DNA of 12,453 nucleotides from Rikenellaceae bacterium UBA1749. GTDB taxonomy: Bacteria > Bacteroidota > Bacteroidia > Bacteroidales > Rikenellaceae. The notes under the pieces were generated by a model that was not told the DNA's origin, ran no database searches, and was given only the letters and a program-made list of their open reading frames with translations. Each line of letters starts with the position of its first letter. Positions within the stretch are counted from its first letter, which is position 1. This document shows, piece by piece, positions 1 to 6,465 of this stretch. Both the position numbers and the translations under genes were made by a program. The DNA lies in contig DCHP01000056.1 in assembly GCA_002315675.1 (NCBI GenBank), positions 1 through 12,453 of the forward strand, in the 5' to 3' direction.

Positions 1-41
1 TGTCGTTAAGACGCTACACTAGTGGAAAAAAGATAAAACAT

Positions 42-56
42 ACTTTTTCAAGTGGA
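42..56 (+). repeat. Left copy of a 15-bp inverted sequence pair
   Basis: The sequence ACTTTTTCAAGTGGA here matches the reverse complement of 12426-12440 at 14 of 15 positions. Its AGTGGA core also occurs at 21-26, 30 bp earlier in the same orientation. It lies in the gene-free left edge of the window. It could be part of a mobile-element end, a protein-binding site or chance similarity in AT-rich DNA. No transposase gene is visible here, so no element is called. Confidence 0.35.
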
Positions 57-122
57 TCCAATAATAATATTTCATAATGAACTGCCAATTTGAATAAATT
101 AACGCTGTTTAACATTTTTTTT

Positions 123-130
123 TATCTTTG
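123..130 (+). promoter_or_regulatory. Bacteroidota -7 promoter element, probable leaderless start
   Basis: TATCTTTG is an exact match to the Bacteroidota -7 consensus TAnnTTTG. It ends only 4 nt before the ATG at 135. Transcription in this phylum starts a few bases after the element, so the mRNA would begin at or next to the start codon. I find no convincing -33 TTTG box at the usual distance of about 19-21 nt; the nearest TTTG (89-92) is about 30 nt away. It would drive the operon 135-5654. Confidence 0.6.
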
Positions 131-134
131 TTAA

Positions 135-1106
135 ATGAAACAATTTTTTTCATATATCCTGTTCCTGATTATTACTTTTACTGGTTTTGCTCAGAAGATA
201 ACCTTTATGCCCGGTTGGACCGAACAAAGCCAGTTCGCTGGTTATTACGTTGCTCTGGAAAAAGGATTTTATAAGGAAGAAGGTCTGGATGTAACTATTG
301 AACATCCTGCTCAGTTCTCCACAATATCTTCTGTTGATAGATTGAGATCAGGGGCAGTGCAATTTATTACAACTCATTTGCCTGATGCTCTTGTAGCATA
401 TGAAAAAGGAATCAAACTGGTTAATGTCCTTCAGACATCCCAGAATTCATCTGTCCTATGTGTTGCAAAATATCCTATTAAATCTATAAGGGATCTCGAC
501 GGAATGAAGATTGCAAGATGGAAAGCAGGATACGGATACATTTTTGACTTTATTATGAGGAAATATCGTCTGAATGTGTCGTGGGTACCATATATTCAAG
601 GCGTAAATCTTTTTGTGTATGGTGCAGTTGATGCTATGCTGTGTTACGAGTATCACGAGTATTATACCTTGTTGCTTGCAATTGGAAGTATTGATCCAAA
701 ATGTGTAATCAGGGCTTCTGATGTTGGTTTTAATTTTCCAGAGGATGGAATATATGTGACACAAAGTTATTATGAGAAACACAAGGATATTGTAGATAAA
801 TTTGTCAGAGCATCAAAAAAAGGGTGGGATTATGCAAGGTATCACTTTGATGAGGCATATCAGTATTCCCTTGATCGTGCTCATAAAAAAAGTCTTAACA
901 TTAGTGATTACACTCAGAAGATGATGCTTGAAAAGGTTTTGAAACTTCAGATTAATCCTGAAACCAAAATTGCAGACTACAAACCTGTATCCAAGCTTAC
1001 TTTTGAGAAGATTAATAACAATTTGATTGACTGTGGTATGATGAAGACAAAAGTACCATATGCAGAAGTAATAAAAGGAAATACTTATATATATAAAACC
1101 AAATAG
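135..1106 (+). CDS. Exported NMT1/THI5-like substrate-binding protein, orphan
   Basis: This 323-residue protein resembles the NMT1/THI5-like periplasmic binding proteins that capture pyrimidine precursors of thiamine or other small nitrogenous ligands. Residues 1-19 form a signal peptide: a Lys, a long hydrophobic run and a GFA end, with cleavage probably before Q20. There is no lipobox Cys, so it should be soluble in the periplasm. Family hallmarks are the early W28 followed by AGYYVA (35-40) and GFY..EGLDV, then the YEYH segment in the second lobe and EDGIY (203-207). No ABC permease or ATPase follows it. The next genes are an RsbW-like kinase (4 nt downstream) and a SpoIIE-type sensor phosphatase, so I infer a ligand-sensing role rather than transport. 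The ligand is unknown. The start is fixed by the signal peptide and by the -7 element ending 4 nt upstream. The family call is firm; the sensory role is inference. Confidence 0.88.
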   Translation: MKQFFSYILFLIITFTGFAQKITFMPGWTEQSQFAGYYVALEKGFYKEEGLDVTIEHPAQFSTISSVDRLRSGAVQFITTHLPDALVAYEKGIKLVNVLQTSQNSSVLCVAKYPIKSIRDLDGMKIARWKAGYGYIFDFIMRKYRLNVSWVPYIQGVNLFVYGAVDAMLCYEYHEYYTLLLAIGSIDPKCVIRASDVGFNFPEDGIYVTQSYYEKHKDIVDKFVRASKKGWDYARYHFDEAYQYSLDRAHKKSLNISDYTQKMMLEKVLKLQINPETKIADYKPVSKLTFEKINNNLIDCGMMKTKVPYAEVIKGNTYIYKTK

Positions 1107-1110
1107 AGAT

Positions 1111-1524
1111 ATGATTCGTAGATTTCAGCCTATTGATCAGAAGAGTGGAGAGATCATTAATTATTTAATGTCTTATTCCAATCTTCCTGAATCAGATTCG
1201 GATAAAATGAAGATCCGTTTGTGTATTGAGGAAGCAGTTGTAAATATTACTCAATACGCATACAAACAAGGTCAGGAAGGATGGCTAGAAGCTTCTATTG
1301 ATTTAGTCGGTAACTTTCTGGTTGTAAAATTGAAGGATGCGGGAATCAGGTTCAATCCACTTGAGACTGATGACCCGGATATAACACTGTCTGCAGAGGA
1401 AAGATCTATTGGAGGTCTTGGCATTTTTCTTTGTAAAACATTGATGGATGATATCCAGTATTTTTATGAAGATAACTGCAACACCTTAATCATGAAAAAA
1501 ATCGTTAAAACTCAGAATTCATAA
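1111..1524 (+). CDS. RsbW/SpoIIAB-like anti-sigma-type serine kinase (HATPase_c_2)
   Basis: This 137-residue protein is a stand-alone GHKL ATPase domain of the RsbW/SpoIIAB type. Known members phosphorylate a STAS partner on serine and alternatively bind an output protein, classically a sigma factor. The ATP-binding motifs are all visible: N-box with E40, E41 and N45, G1 box D76-x-G78, and G2 box GGLG at 101-104 followed by a conserved D113. A C-terminal NTLIMKK strand completes the fold. The gene starts 4 nt after the binding-protein stop and ends 3 nt before the phosphatase start, so the genes are surely cotranscribed. Its likely substrate is the STAS protein at 3422-3727. No sigma factor lies in the window, so the protein it sequesters is unknown. 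The length is normal for the family and no key residue is missing. Confidence 0.9.
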   Translation: MIRRFQPIDQKSGEIINYLMSYSNLPESDSDKMKIRLCIEEAVVNITQYAYKQGQEGWLEASIDLVGNFLVVKLKDAGIRFNPLETDDPDITLSAEERSIGGLGIFLCKTLMDDIQYFYEDNCNTLIMKKIVKTQNS

Positions 1525-1527
1525 CTG

Positions 1528-3411
1528 ATGTTTAAAGGCTTATCATCATCCTTTGCTGCCAGACTGACAACTCCCATTCTGATAGGTATTACTTTGTTGT
1601 TTGCTGCTACATTATTTTTCGTGGCATTGTTTGTAAATAACCTGTTGAGAGAAGAAGCTGTCAACCGCTCTCATTCTGCCCTTGAAACTTCCACGCTTTA
1701 TATTAACAGTAATCTTCAGGAGGTTGAGACCGCAATCACGAATTCTTCGTGGCTTGTTGAACAGTGTAAGAGTGATACTTCAATGTTCCATTATATTACC
1801 TCCAAGATTGTCAATGATAACCCTGCGGTTGTTGGCAGTATTGTAGCGCTTAATCCTGCAAAATATCGTGGAATGAAGTATGCCGGCTATTCTAAACGAC
1901 AAGGAGGTAAATCAATAACATACAAGAATATCAGTTCTGTGGATTATGATTACGAAACCATGGACTGGTTCCAGATTCCTATGCTGCTTGGTACTCCTAC
2001 ATGGAGTGAACCTTATTTTGATGCTGGGGGCGCTGATGAAGTGATAACAACATTTTCTTATCCTCTTAAAGATTCAAAGGGAGTTGTCTATGCTATTTTT
2101 ACTGCAGACCTTTCGCTTAAATGGTTGACGTCTAAGGCTACTTCCATTAAACCATATGATGAATCTGTCAACCTTATTCTTTCACGAAACAGTTCATTTG
2201 TCGTAAATACACTTTATGAGGCTTCTCCAAGTGAGACGATTTTTTCCTATGCTTTTATGCATAATTCGGACAGTACAATGATCAAGGTCGGTCAACGTAT
2301 GCTTAGAGGGATTTCTGATGATTTTGAGGCGGTTCTTGCCGGCAACAAGGCATATGGAGTATATGGTCCTCTTGATAATGGATGGTCTATCATGATAATC
2401 AGCAGTTACAAAGATTTTTTAAGACCTAATGTCCATATCAATATAATTCTGATTATCATACTCATTATCGGTACATTCCTGATAGCTGTAATCTGCTTCC
2501 AGCTTATCAAAAAATTAACAAAACCTATCAGTCAGTTTTCAAACATACTGTTAAGAATTGCGGATGACAAGCTTGATAATACTATTCCTGAAATAAAATC
2601 AAATGACGAGATAAAGGTCCTGAGAAATGCAATAGAGACTATGCAGGTTTCAATTAAGGAAAACAATGACCATAGAAAGGATATTCAGGGGGCAAGAGAC
2701 ATTCAGTCTCACATTGTTCCTGACCAGTCATTTGTCTCTGATTTGTTTGAATTGTATGCAATGATTGACCCAGCCAAGGAAGTAGGAGGTGATTTATATG
2801 ATTACCATAAGAGCGATTCTCGTAATGTACTATATTTCCTTGTTGGAGATGTTTCCGGGAAAGGTTTTCCTGCTGCGTTGTTTATGTCAATGGTTGTATC
2901 TGCGTTCAGAATGATATCCAGATTCTCAAATGATGAAAAGTCTGTTGTTAAGAACATAAATGATACCATATCCGATGATAATAAACTTGATATGTTCGTA
3001 ACAATGTTTTTCGGATGTCTTGATTTAAACACATTGAAATTGAAATTTGTTAATGCTGGTCATAATCCACCAGTAATTGTCTATCCGGATGGTAGAGCGG
3101 AATTTATTGATGTCCTTCCAAATCTTGTTCTTGGTGCAATGCAAGATTTTGAATATAAGGATCAGGAACTTCAACTTGAAAAAGGAACAAGGCTGATTGT
3201 ATATTCAGATGGAGTAACTGAAGCTGAAAATTCGAATAAATCTCTTTATGGTGAAGAGAGACTCCTTAAATGGGCTTCTTCACTACCTGCAGATATCTCC
3301 AGTGAAGTTGCTGTAAACTCCCTGCGTGAAGATGTCAGATCATTTGCTCAGTCTGAGGATGTTAATACAATACAAAATGATGATATAACAATAATGATAA
3401 TTACTATATAA
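1528..3411 (+). CDS. Membrane sensor phosphatase: dCache-like, HAMP, SpoIIE/PP2C
   Basis: This 627-residue inner-membrane protein is an RsbU-like serine phosphatase that should dephosphorylate the STAS protein. A first membrane segment (about 13-40) is followed by a periplasmic domain of about 260 residues. That domain looks like dCache: the stretch around D146-W147, with the WSEPYFD and later TFSYPL motifs, is typical. A second membrane segment (about 304-328) leads into a HAMP domain (about 329-383) and a short helical linker. The catalytic PP2C domain carries the metal-binding and family motifs: GGD at 420-422, GDVSGKG with D441, NAGHNPP from N509, SDG with D561, and DD at 618-619. All acidic ligands are present, so it should be active. 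Signal probably passes from the periplasmic domain through HAMP to the phosphatase. The upstream binding protein is a candidate co-receptor. In Chlamydia, RsbU has a comparable membrane layout with a periplasmic sensor. Confidence 0.93.
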   Translation: MFKGLSSSFAARLTTPILIGITLLFAATLFFVALFVNNLLREEAVNRSHSALETSTLYINSNLQEVETAITNSSWLVEQCKSDTSMFHYITSKIVNDNPAVVGSIVALNPAKYRGMKYAGYSKRQGGKSITYKNISSVDYDYETMDWFQIPMLLGTPTWSEPYFDAGGADEVITTFSYPLKDSKGVVYAIFTADLSLKWLTSKATSIKPYDESVNLILSRNSSFVVNTLYEASPSETIFSYAFMHNSDSTMIKVGQRMLRGISDDFEAVLAGNKAYGVYGPLDNGWSIMIISSYKDFLRPNVHINIILIIILIIGTFLIAVICFQLIKKLTKPISQFSNILLRIADDKLDNTIPEIKSNDEIKVLRNAIETMQVSIKENNDHRKDIQGARDIQSHIVPDQSFVSDLFELYAMIDPAKEVGGDLYDYHKSDSRNVLYFLVGDVSGKGFPAALFMSMVVSAFRMISRFSNDEKSVVKNINDTISDDNKLDMFVTMFFGCLDLNTLKLKFVNAGHNPPVIVYPDGRAEFIDVLPNLVLGAMQDFEYKDQELQLEKGTRLIVYSDGVTEAENSNKSLYGEERLLKWASSLPADISSEVAVNSLREDVRSFAQSEDVNTIQNDDITIMIITI

Positions 3412-3421
3412 AATAATCGAT

Positions 3422-3727
3422 ATGAAAGTTGAAACTAAAAAAATTGAAGACAAAAAGTTTGAAGTTTTCATCGAAGGAAGAGTAGATACAAATTCTGCTA
3501 CTGATTTTCAGAATGAGATAATGAAACTTTCAGATGAACCAGGCGCTGATATACAAATTGATTGTTCAGAGTTGGCTTATACATCTTCACAGGGTTTGAG
3601 AGTGTTTCTGATGTTGCAGAAAAGTCTTAATTCTAACGGTAGTAAGATGGTTCTGAAAAAATTACAACCTCAAGTAAAAGAAGTTTTTGATATTACAGGT
3701 TTTTCAAATATCATTACAATAGAGTAG
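3422..3727 (+). CDS. STAS-domain anti-sigma factor antagonist (RsbV/SpoIIAA-like)
   Basis: This 101-residue protein is a single STAS domain. It has the early GRVDTNSA strand-turn and the central IDCSELAYTSSQGLRVFL segment that carries the phosphorylation site in this family. By alignment with the SpoIIAA motif DSSG, S56 is the predicted phosphoserine, with S55 as neighbour. In known partner-switching systems the unphosphorylated form binds the RsbW-like kinase and frees its output protein, while kinase and SpoIIE phosphatase set the phosphorylation state. Both partner genes lie directly upstream. It starts 10 nt after the phosphatase gene and its TAG stop overlaps the GTG of the next gene by one base, so the phosphatase at 3727 is probably translationally coupled to it. 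Confidence 0.92.
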   Translation: MKVETKKIEDKKFEVFIEGRVDTNSATDFQNEIMKLSDEPGADIQIDCSELAYTSSQGLRVFLMLQKSLNSNGSKMVLKKLQPQVKEVFDITGFSNIITIE

Positions 3728-4548
3728 TGAAATCCTTTTCCTCACTACTGCTTCCACTTGAAAATGTCCCTAATGCTAGGGAACTTGGTGGATATGTTAT
3801 GAATGATGGTAGAAAGATTAGAAGAGGTCTTCTATTGCGTTGTGGAACACTCAGTAGAGCTTCAGACAATGATCTATCTGTCCTTCATGATGTATATCAT
3901 GTCGCCCATACATTTGATTACAGGACAAATCATGAACAGACAATTTCACCTGACCGTAATATTCAAGGTTCTGACTATATCTCTCTTCCCTGTATAGACC
4001 CCAATAATGATATCTATCAGGGAACAGAATTTGCAGAAAAAGCAGGAAGACCAGGATTTCTTGATTTTGTCGTTGAGTATTCCTTTTGTGAGGAAGCTAA
4101 GATGTTGTCGAGACTGGTCTATTCAAATCTTGTAATCAGTGAGTATACTCAGTTGCAGTATGGTACATTTTTGAATTATGCTGCAAAGGATGAAGATGGT
4201 GCACTCTTATGGCATTGTAGTCAGGGTAAGGACCGGACTGGTCTCGCAGCTGCATTCCTTCTTTATATTTTAGGAGCATCAAGAGATCTAATTATCAAAG
4301 ATTTCGATTATTCCAATGTATACTATTCGGAATTATTGGCTGATATCAGACAAAAAGTTATTGATATAGGCGGTAGTGAAAAGGAACTTGATGTCGTGGA
4401 TGCCCTTATCGGCGCCAGTACCAGACGTTTTATTGATGCTCTTGACCTTATTGAACATGAGTATGGTTCCATGGATGATTATGTTCATAATCAGTTGTGT
4501 ATAACAGATAATGACATTATTAATATTAGACGGAGATTTCTACAATGA
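3727..4548 (+). CDS. Protein tyrosine/serine-type phosphatase (Tyr_phosphatase3 family)
   Basis: This 273-residue protein is a cysteine-based phosphatase of the bacterial family that includes Mycobacterium PtpB and Listeria LipA. The P-loop reads HCSQGKDRTG, with catalytic C164 and R170 in the CX5R arrangement and the K168-D169 pair typical of this branch. The N-terminal NARELGG motif (16-22) and an aspartate-arginine pair in FDYRT (D64, R66) also fit. There is no signal peptide or membrane segment, so it should be cytoplasmic. Family members act on phosphotyrosine, phosphoserine or phosphoinositides; the substrate here cannot be told from sequence. The GTG start overlaps the STAS stop codon by one base, and its own stop overlaps the next ATG by 4 nt. 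It is therefore built into the signalling operon and may act on one of the other products. Confidence 0.88.
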   Translation: MKSFSSLLLPLENVPNARELGGYVMNDGRKIRRGLLLRCGTLSRASDNDLSVLHDVYHVAHTFDYRTNHEQTISPDRNIQGSDYISLPCIDPNNDIYQGTEFAEKAGRPGFLDFVVEYSFCEEAKMLSRLVYSNLVISEYTQLQYGTFLNYAAKDEDGALLWHCSQGKDRTGLAAAFLLYILGASRDLIIKDFDYSNVYYSELLADIRQKVIDIGGSEKELDVVDALIGASTRRFIDALDLIEHEYGSMDDYVHNQLCITDNDIINIRRRFLQ

Positions 4549-5654
4549 AAGATTACGGATTGGATTTGCATTGTCAGATGATTCTGGAAGATTATGCCAG
4601 CAATCTTGACCTTTACATCAAGCTTTCCTCAATAGTTCAGAAAACCATCAAATCAGCTCTAAGGTCAAATACTATATTTGTAACCGGTGTTGAAGGACGT
4701 GTAAAGACGGAACAATCTATGGCAGGGAAACTGGAACTCAAGGGTGCAAAGTATCATTCAATTGAAGATATTACTGATATTGTAGGAGTTCGTGTCATAA
4801 CATTCTATTCTGAGGATGTCGACAAGATTTCAGCCATTATTGAAAAATGTTTTAATATTGACTGGGATAATTCTGTTGACAAAAGAAAAATGCATTCTCT
4901 TGACAGTTTCGGCTATATGTCTTTGCATTATATATGCAGACTCCCCAAGGAATCCTTAACCCATGATGAAGATTCCCGACTGACTGATATACCATTTGAA
5001 CTTCAGATGAGAACGGCACTTCAGCATGTATGGGCAAATATGTACCATGATACCGGATATAAATCAGGAGTTGATGTTCCTAAAGAACTTCTCAGAAATC
5101 TTAACCGTCTTGCTGGAATGCTAGAACTGGCTGATGATGAATTCAGCCGTATCCGAACAACTATTACGGATTATCGCCGTCTTGTCAAGAATCTTGTTGA
5201 TGATGGAAAATTTGATGATGTCCAGCTCAATACTGATACTTTCAAGACATATCTGGACCTTAAACCATTTGATAAGATCAATAAGAAGATTGCAGCTATC
5301 AACCAGGCTGAAATTCATAATTCATCAATGTTGCCATATCTTGCCATATTGAAGAATCTTGGATTTCAAACCCTTGGTGATATTGACAGGCTCATTACTG
5401 ATTATGGATATGATGCTTATCTGCTTGCTCTACATGAAATAGGTGGTACAGATATTGACATAATATCCTCTACAGTCGCTATTCAGGATTTATGTATAGT
5501 GTGGATAATTGAAAATGGAGGAAGTGAAGGTGATCTTGTAAAATTCTTCAACGAATTGCTTGGCGCAAATACTTATAACCAGCAAAGGGCAAAAAGGGTA
5601 ATGGATAAAGCAGAAAGCCTTTCACTTGTTAAAAAACGTATTGCCAATACTTAG
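4545..5654 (+). CDS. RelA/SpoT-type alarmone synthetase with an extra C-terminal region
   Basis: This 369-residue protein carries a RelA/SpoT nucleotide pyrophosphokinase domain over roughly residues 30-180, predicted to transfer pyrophosphate from ATP to GDP/GTP or another acceptor. Visible motifs are R52-x-K54 with S58, DIVGVRV (78-84), GYMSLHY (123-129), FELQMRT (151-157) with the catalytic-type E152, and HDTGYK (168-173). It has no HD hydrolase, TGS or ACT domain, so it is not a long RSH enzyme. It is also longer than usual small alarmone synthetases, because about 190 mostly helical residues of unrecognised type follow the catalytic core. The start overlaps the preceding phosphatase gene as ATGA, so translation is coupled. 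A small alarmone hydrolase gene follows 142 nt downstream. Alternatives are a toxic synthetase or one with another acceptor, such as tRNA. The domain call is firm; product and substrate are open. Confidence 0.88.
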   Translation: MKDYGLDLHCQMILEDYASNLDLYIKLSSIVQKTIKSALRSNTIFVTGVEGRVKTEQSMAGKLELKGAKYHSIEDITDIVGVRVITFYSEDVDKISAIIEKCFNIDWDNSVDKRKMHSLDSFGYMSLHYICRLPKESLTHDEDSRLTDIPFELQMRTALQHVWANMYHDTGYKSGVDVPKELLRNLNRLAGMLELADDEFSRIRTTITDYRRLVKNLVDDGKFDDVQLNTDTFKTYLDLKPFDKINKKIAAINQAEIHNSSMLPYLAILKNLGFQTLGDIDRLITDYGYDAYLLALHEIGGTDIDIISSTVAIQDLCIVWIIENGGSEGDLVKFFNELLGANTYNQQRAKRVMDKAESLSLVKKRIANT

Positions 5655-5748
5655 TGTCAATAGTAGGGTAATGTATCTTTTATGTCTTTATCATACGATA
5701 TATCCATGAAATACACTTCCTGATATGATAGATTCCTTCTGATCTTTC

Positions 5749-5770
5749 GAAAGAGAATTATTCTTCTTTC
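5749..5770. repeat. Inverted repeat ahead of the alarmone hydrolase gene
   Basis: GAAAGAGAAT pairs with ATTCTTCTTTC around a central T, with one bulged base at 5764. The same GAAAGA half also forms a perfect 12-bp palindrome with TCTTTC just before it (5743-5754). The repeat covers the place where a -33 box for the -7-like element at 5785 would lie. It could be an operator. It has no T-tract after it, so it is not a standard terminator. Confidence 0.35.
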
Positions 5771-5784
5771 CATAGTTATTATTT

Positions 5785-5792
5785 AATTTTTG
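5785..5792 (+). promoter_or_regulatory. -7-like promoter element of the hydrolase gene
   Basis: AATTTTTG differs from the consensus TAnnTTTG at its first base. It ends exactly 4 nt before the ATG at 5797, the same distance as the exact element before the operon at 135. This suggests a promoter with a leaderless or nearly leaderless transcript. No clear -33 TTTG is seen; a pyrimidine-rich stretch lies at that distance. Confidence 0.4.
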
Positions 5793-5796
5793 TTGT

Positions 5797-6375
5797 ATGT
5801 CAAAGATAATGTTAGATTCATCGTTGCTGGATAAGGCAATAATATTTGCAGTAAAAGCTCATAAGAATGTTGAAAGACGTGGAAAAGGCTTTCCCTATAT
5901 AGTTCATCCCTTAGAAGCGCTGGAAATCGTTTCTACTATATCATCCGATCAGCAATTGCTTTCCGCTGCTGTACTTCATGATGTTGTTGAAGATACAGAT
6001 TACACCATTGATGATATCAGGAAAGAGTTTGGTGATGTAGTGGCTGATCTGGTTAAAGCTGAAAGTGACGTCTATCTTCCAGGTGAGACAAGTGAATCAA
6101 GCTGGCACCGCCGTAAACAGGAAGCAATAGATAGAATTAGAAGCTCATCATATGAGGCTAAGGTCGTTGCTATAGGAGATAAACTTTCCAATATGAGGGC
6201 AATATACAGGGATTATGTCGAAATAGGAGATGAACTGTGGACTCGTTTTCATGAAAAGAATAAAAGTGAACATGCGTGGCACTATAAGGGGCTGGCATGG
6301 GCACTGGAGGATCTGTCAGATACTTTTGCCTATAAGGAGTTTACCTATCTGCTAAATAAGGTTTTCCCTGAATAA
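5797..6375 (+). CDS. Small alarmone hydrolase (SAH, MESH1-like HD domain)
   Basis: This 192-residue protein is a stand-alone HD hydrolase of the SpoT/MESH1 type, which in the family removes the 3'-pyrophosphate of (p)ppGpp with Mn2+. The motifs are complete: R28 with KGFPYIVHP and H37, the H61-D62 pair in AAVLHDVVEDT, E65-D66, FGDVV, and D128 with N132 in GDKLSNMR. These residues match the metal site and nucleotide pocket of MESH1. It has no synthetase part. The alarmone synthetase gene ends 142 nt upstream, so the two activities that long RSH enzymes join are encoded here as separate neighbours. It appears to have its own promoter. A second Met at residue 5 is a possible alternative start. 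Hydrolysis of other pppNpp-type molecules, or service as an antitoxin to the upstream synthetase, is possible. Confidence 0.87.
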   Translation: MSKIMLDSSLLDKAIIFAVKAHKNVERRGKGFPYIVHPLEALEIVSTISSDQQLLSAAVLHDVVEDTDYTIDDIRKEFGDVVADLVKAESDVYLPGETSESSWHRRKQEAIDRIRSSSYEAKVVAIGDKLSNMRAIYRDYVEIGDELWTRFHEKNKSEHAWHYKGLAWALEDLSDTFAYKEFTYLLNKVFPE

Positions 6376-6465
6376 TGGTCTTTTGCTGATTTATAGTTGA
6401 CTTAATAACAACCAAAATTAAACCGGACAATTCTTCATCCTCACAATAGTCTTATAGATGTTCTT

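Noticed and set aside
456..782. Minus-strand frame of 108 codons inside the binding-protein gene
   Set aside because: It has no recognisable domain and lies wholly within a well-supported gene on the other strand; the same holds for the other antisense frames and the short + frames inside genes.
135..1106. Thiamine-precursor ABC transport as the function of the first gene
   Set aside because: No permease or ATPase gene is adjacent and the context is signalling; the binding fold is kept, the transport role is not.
5674..5681. TATCTTTT as a promoter for the hydrolase gene
   Set aside because: One mismatch at the most conserved base, no -33 partner, and it lies over 110 nt from the start; the box at 5785 is better placed.
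6392..6460. -7-like boxes (TATAGTTG, TATAGATG) before the acyltransferase gene
   Set aside because: They have one or two mismatches to TAnnTTTG and no -33 box at the right distance; in AT-rich DNA such matches are frequent.
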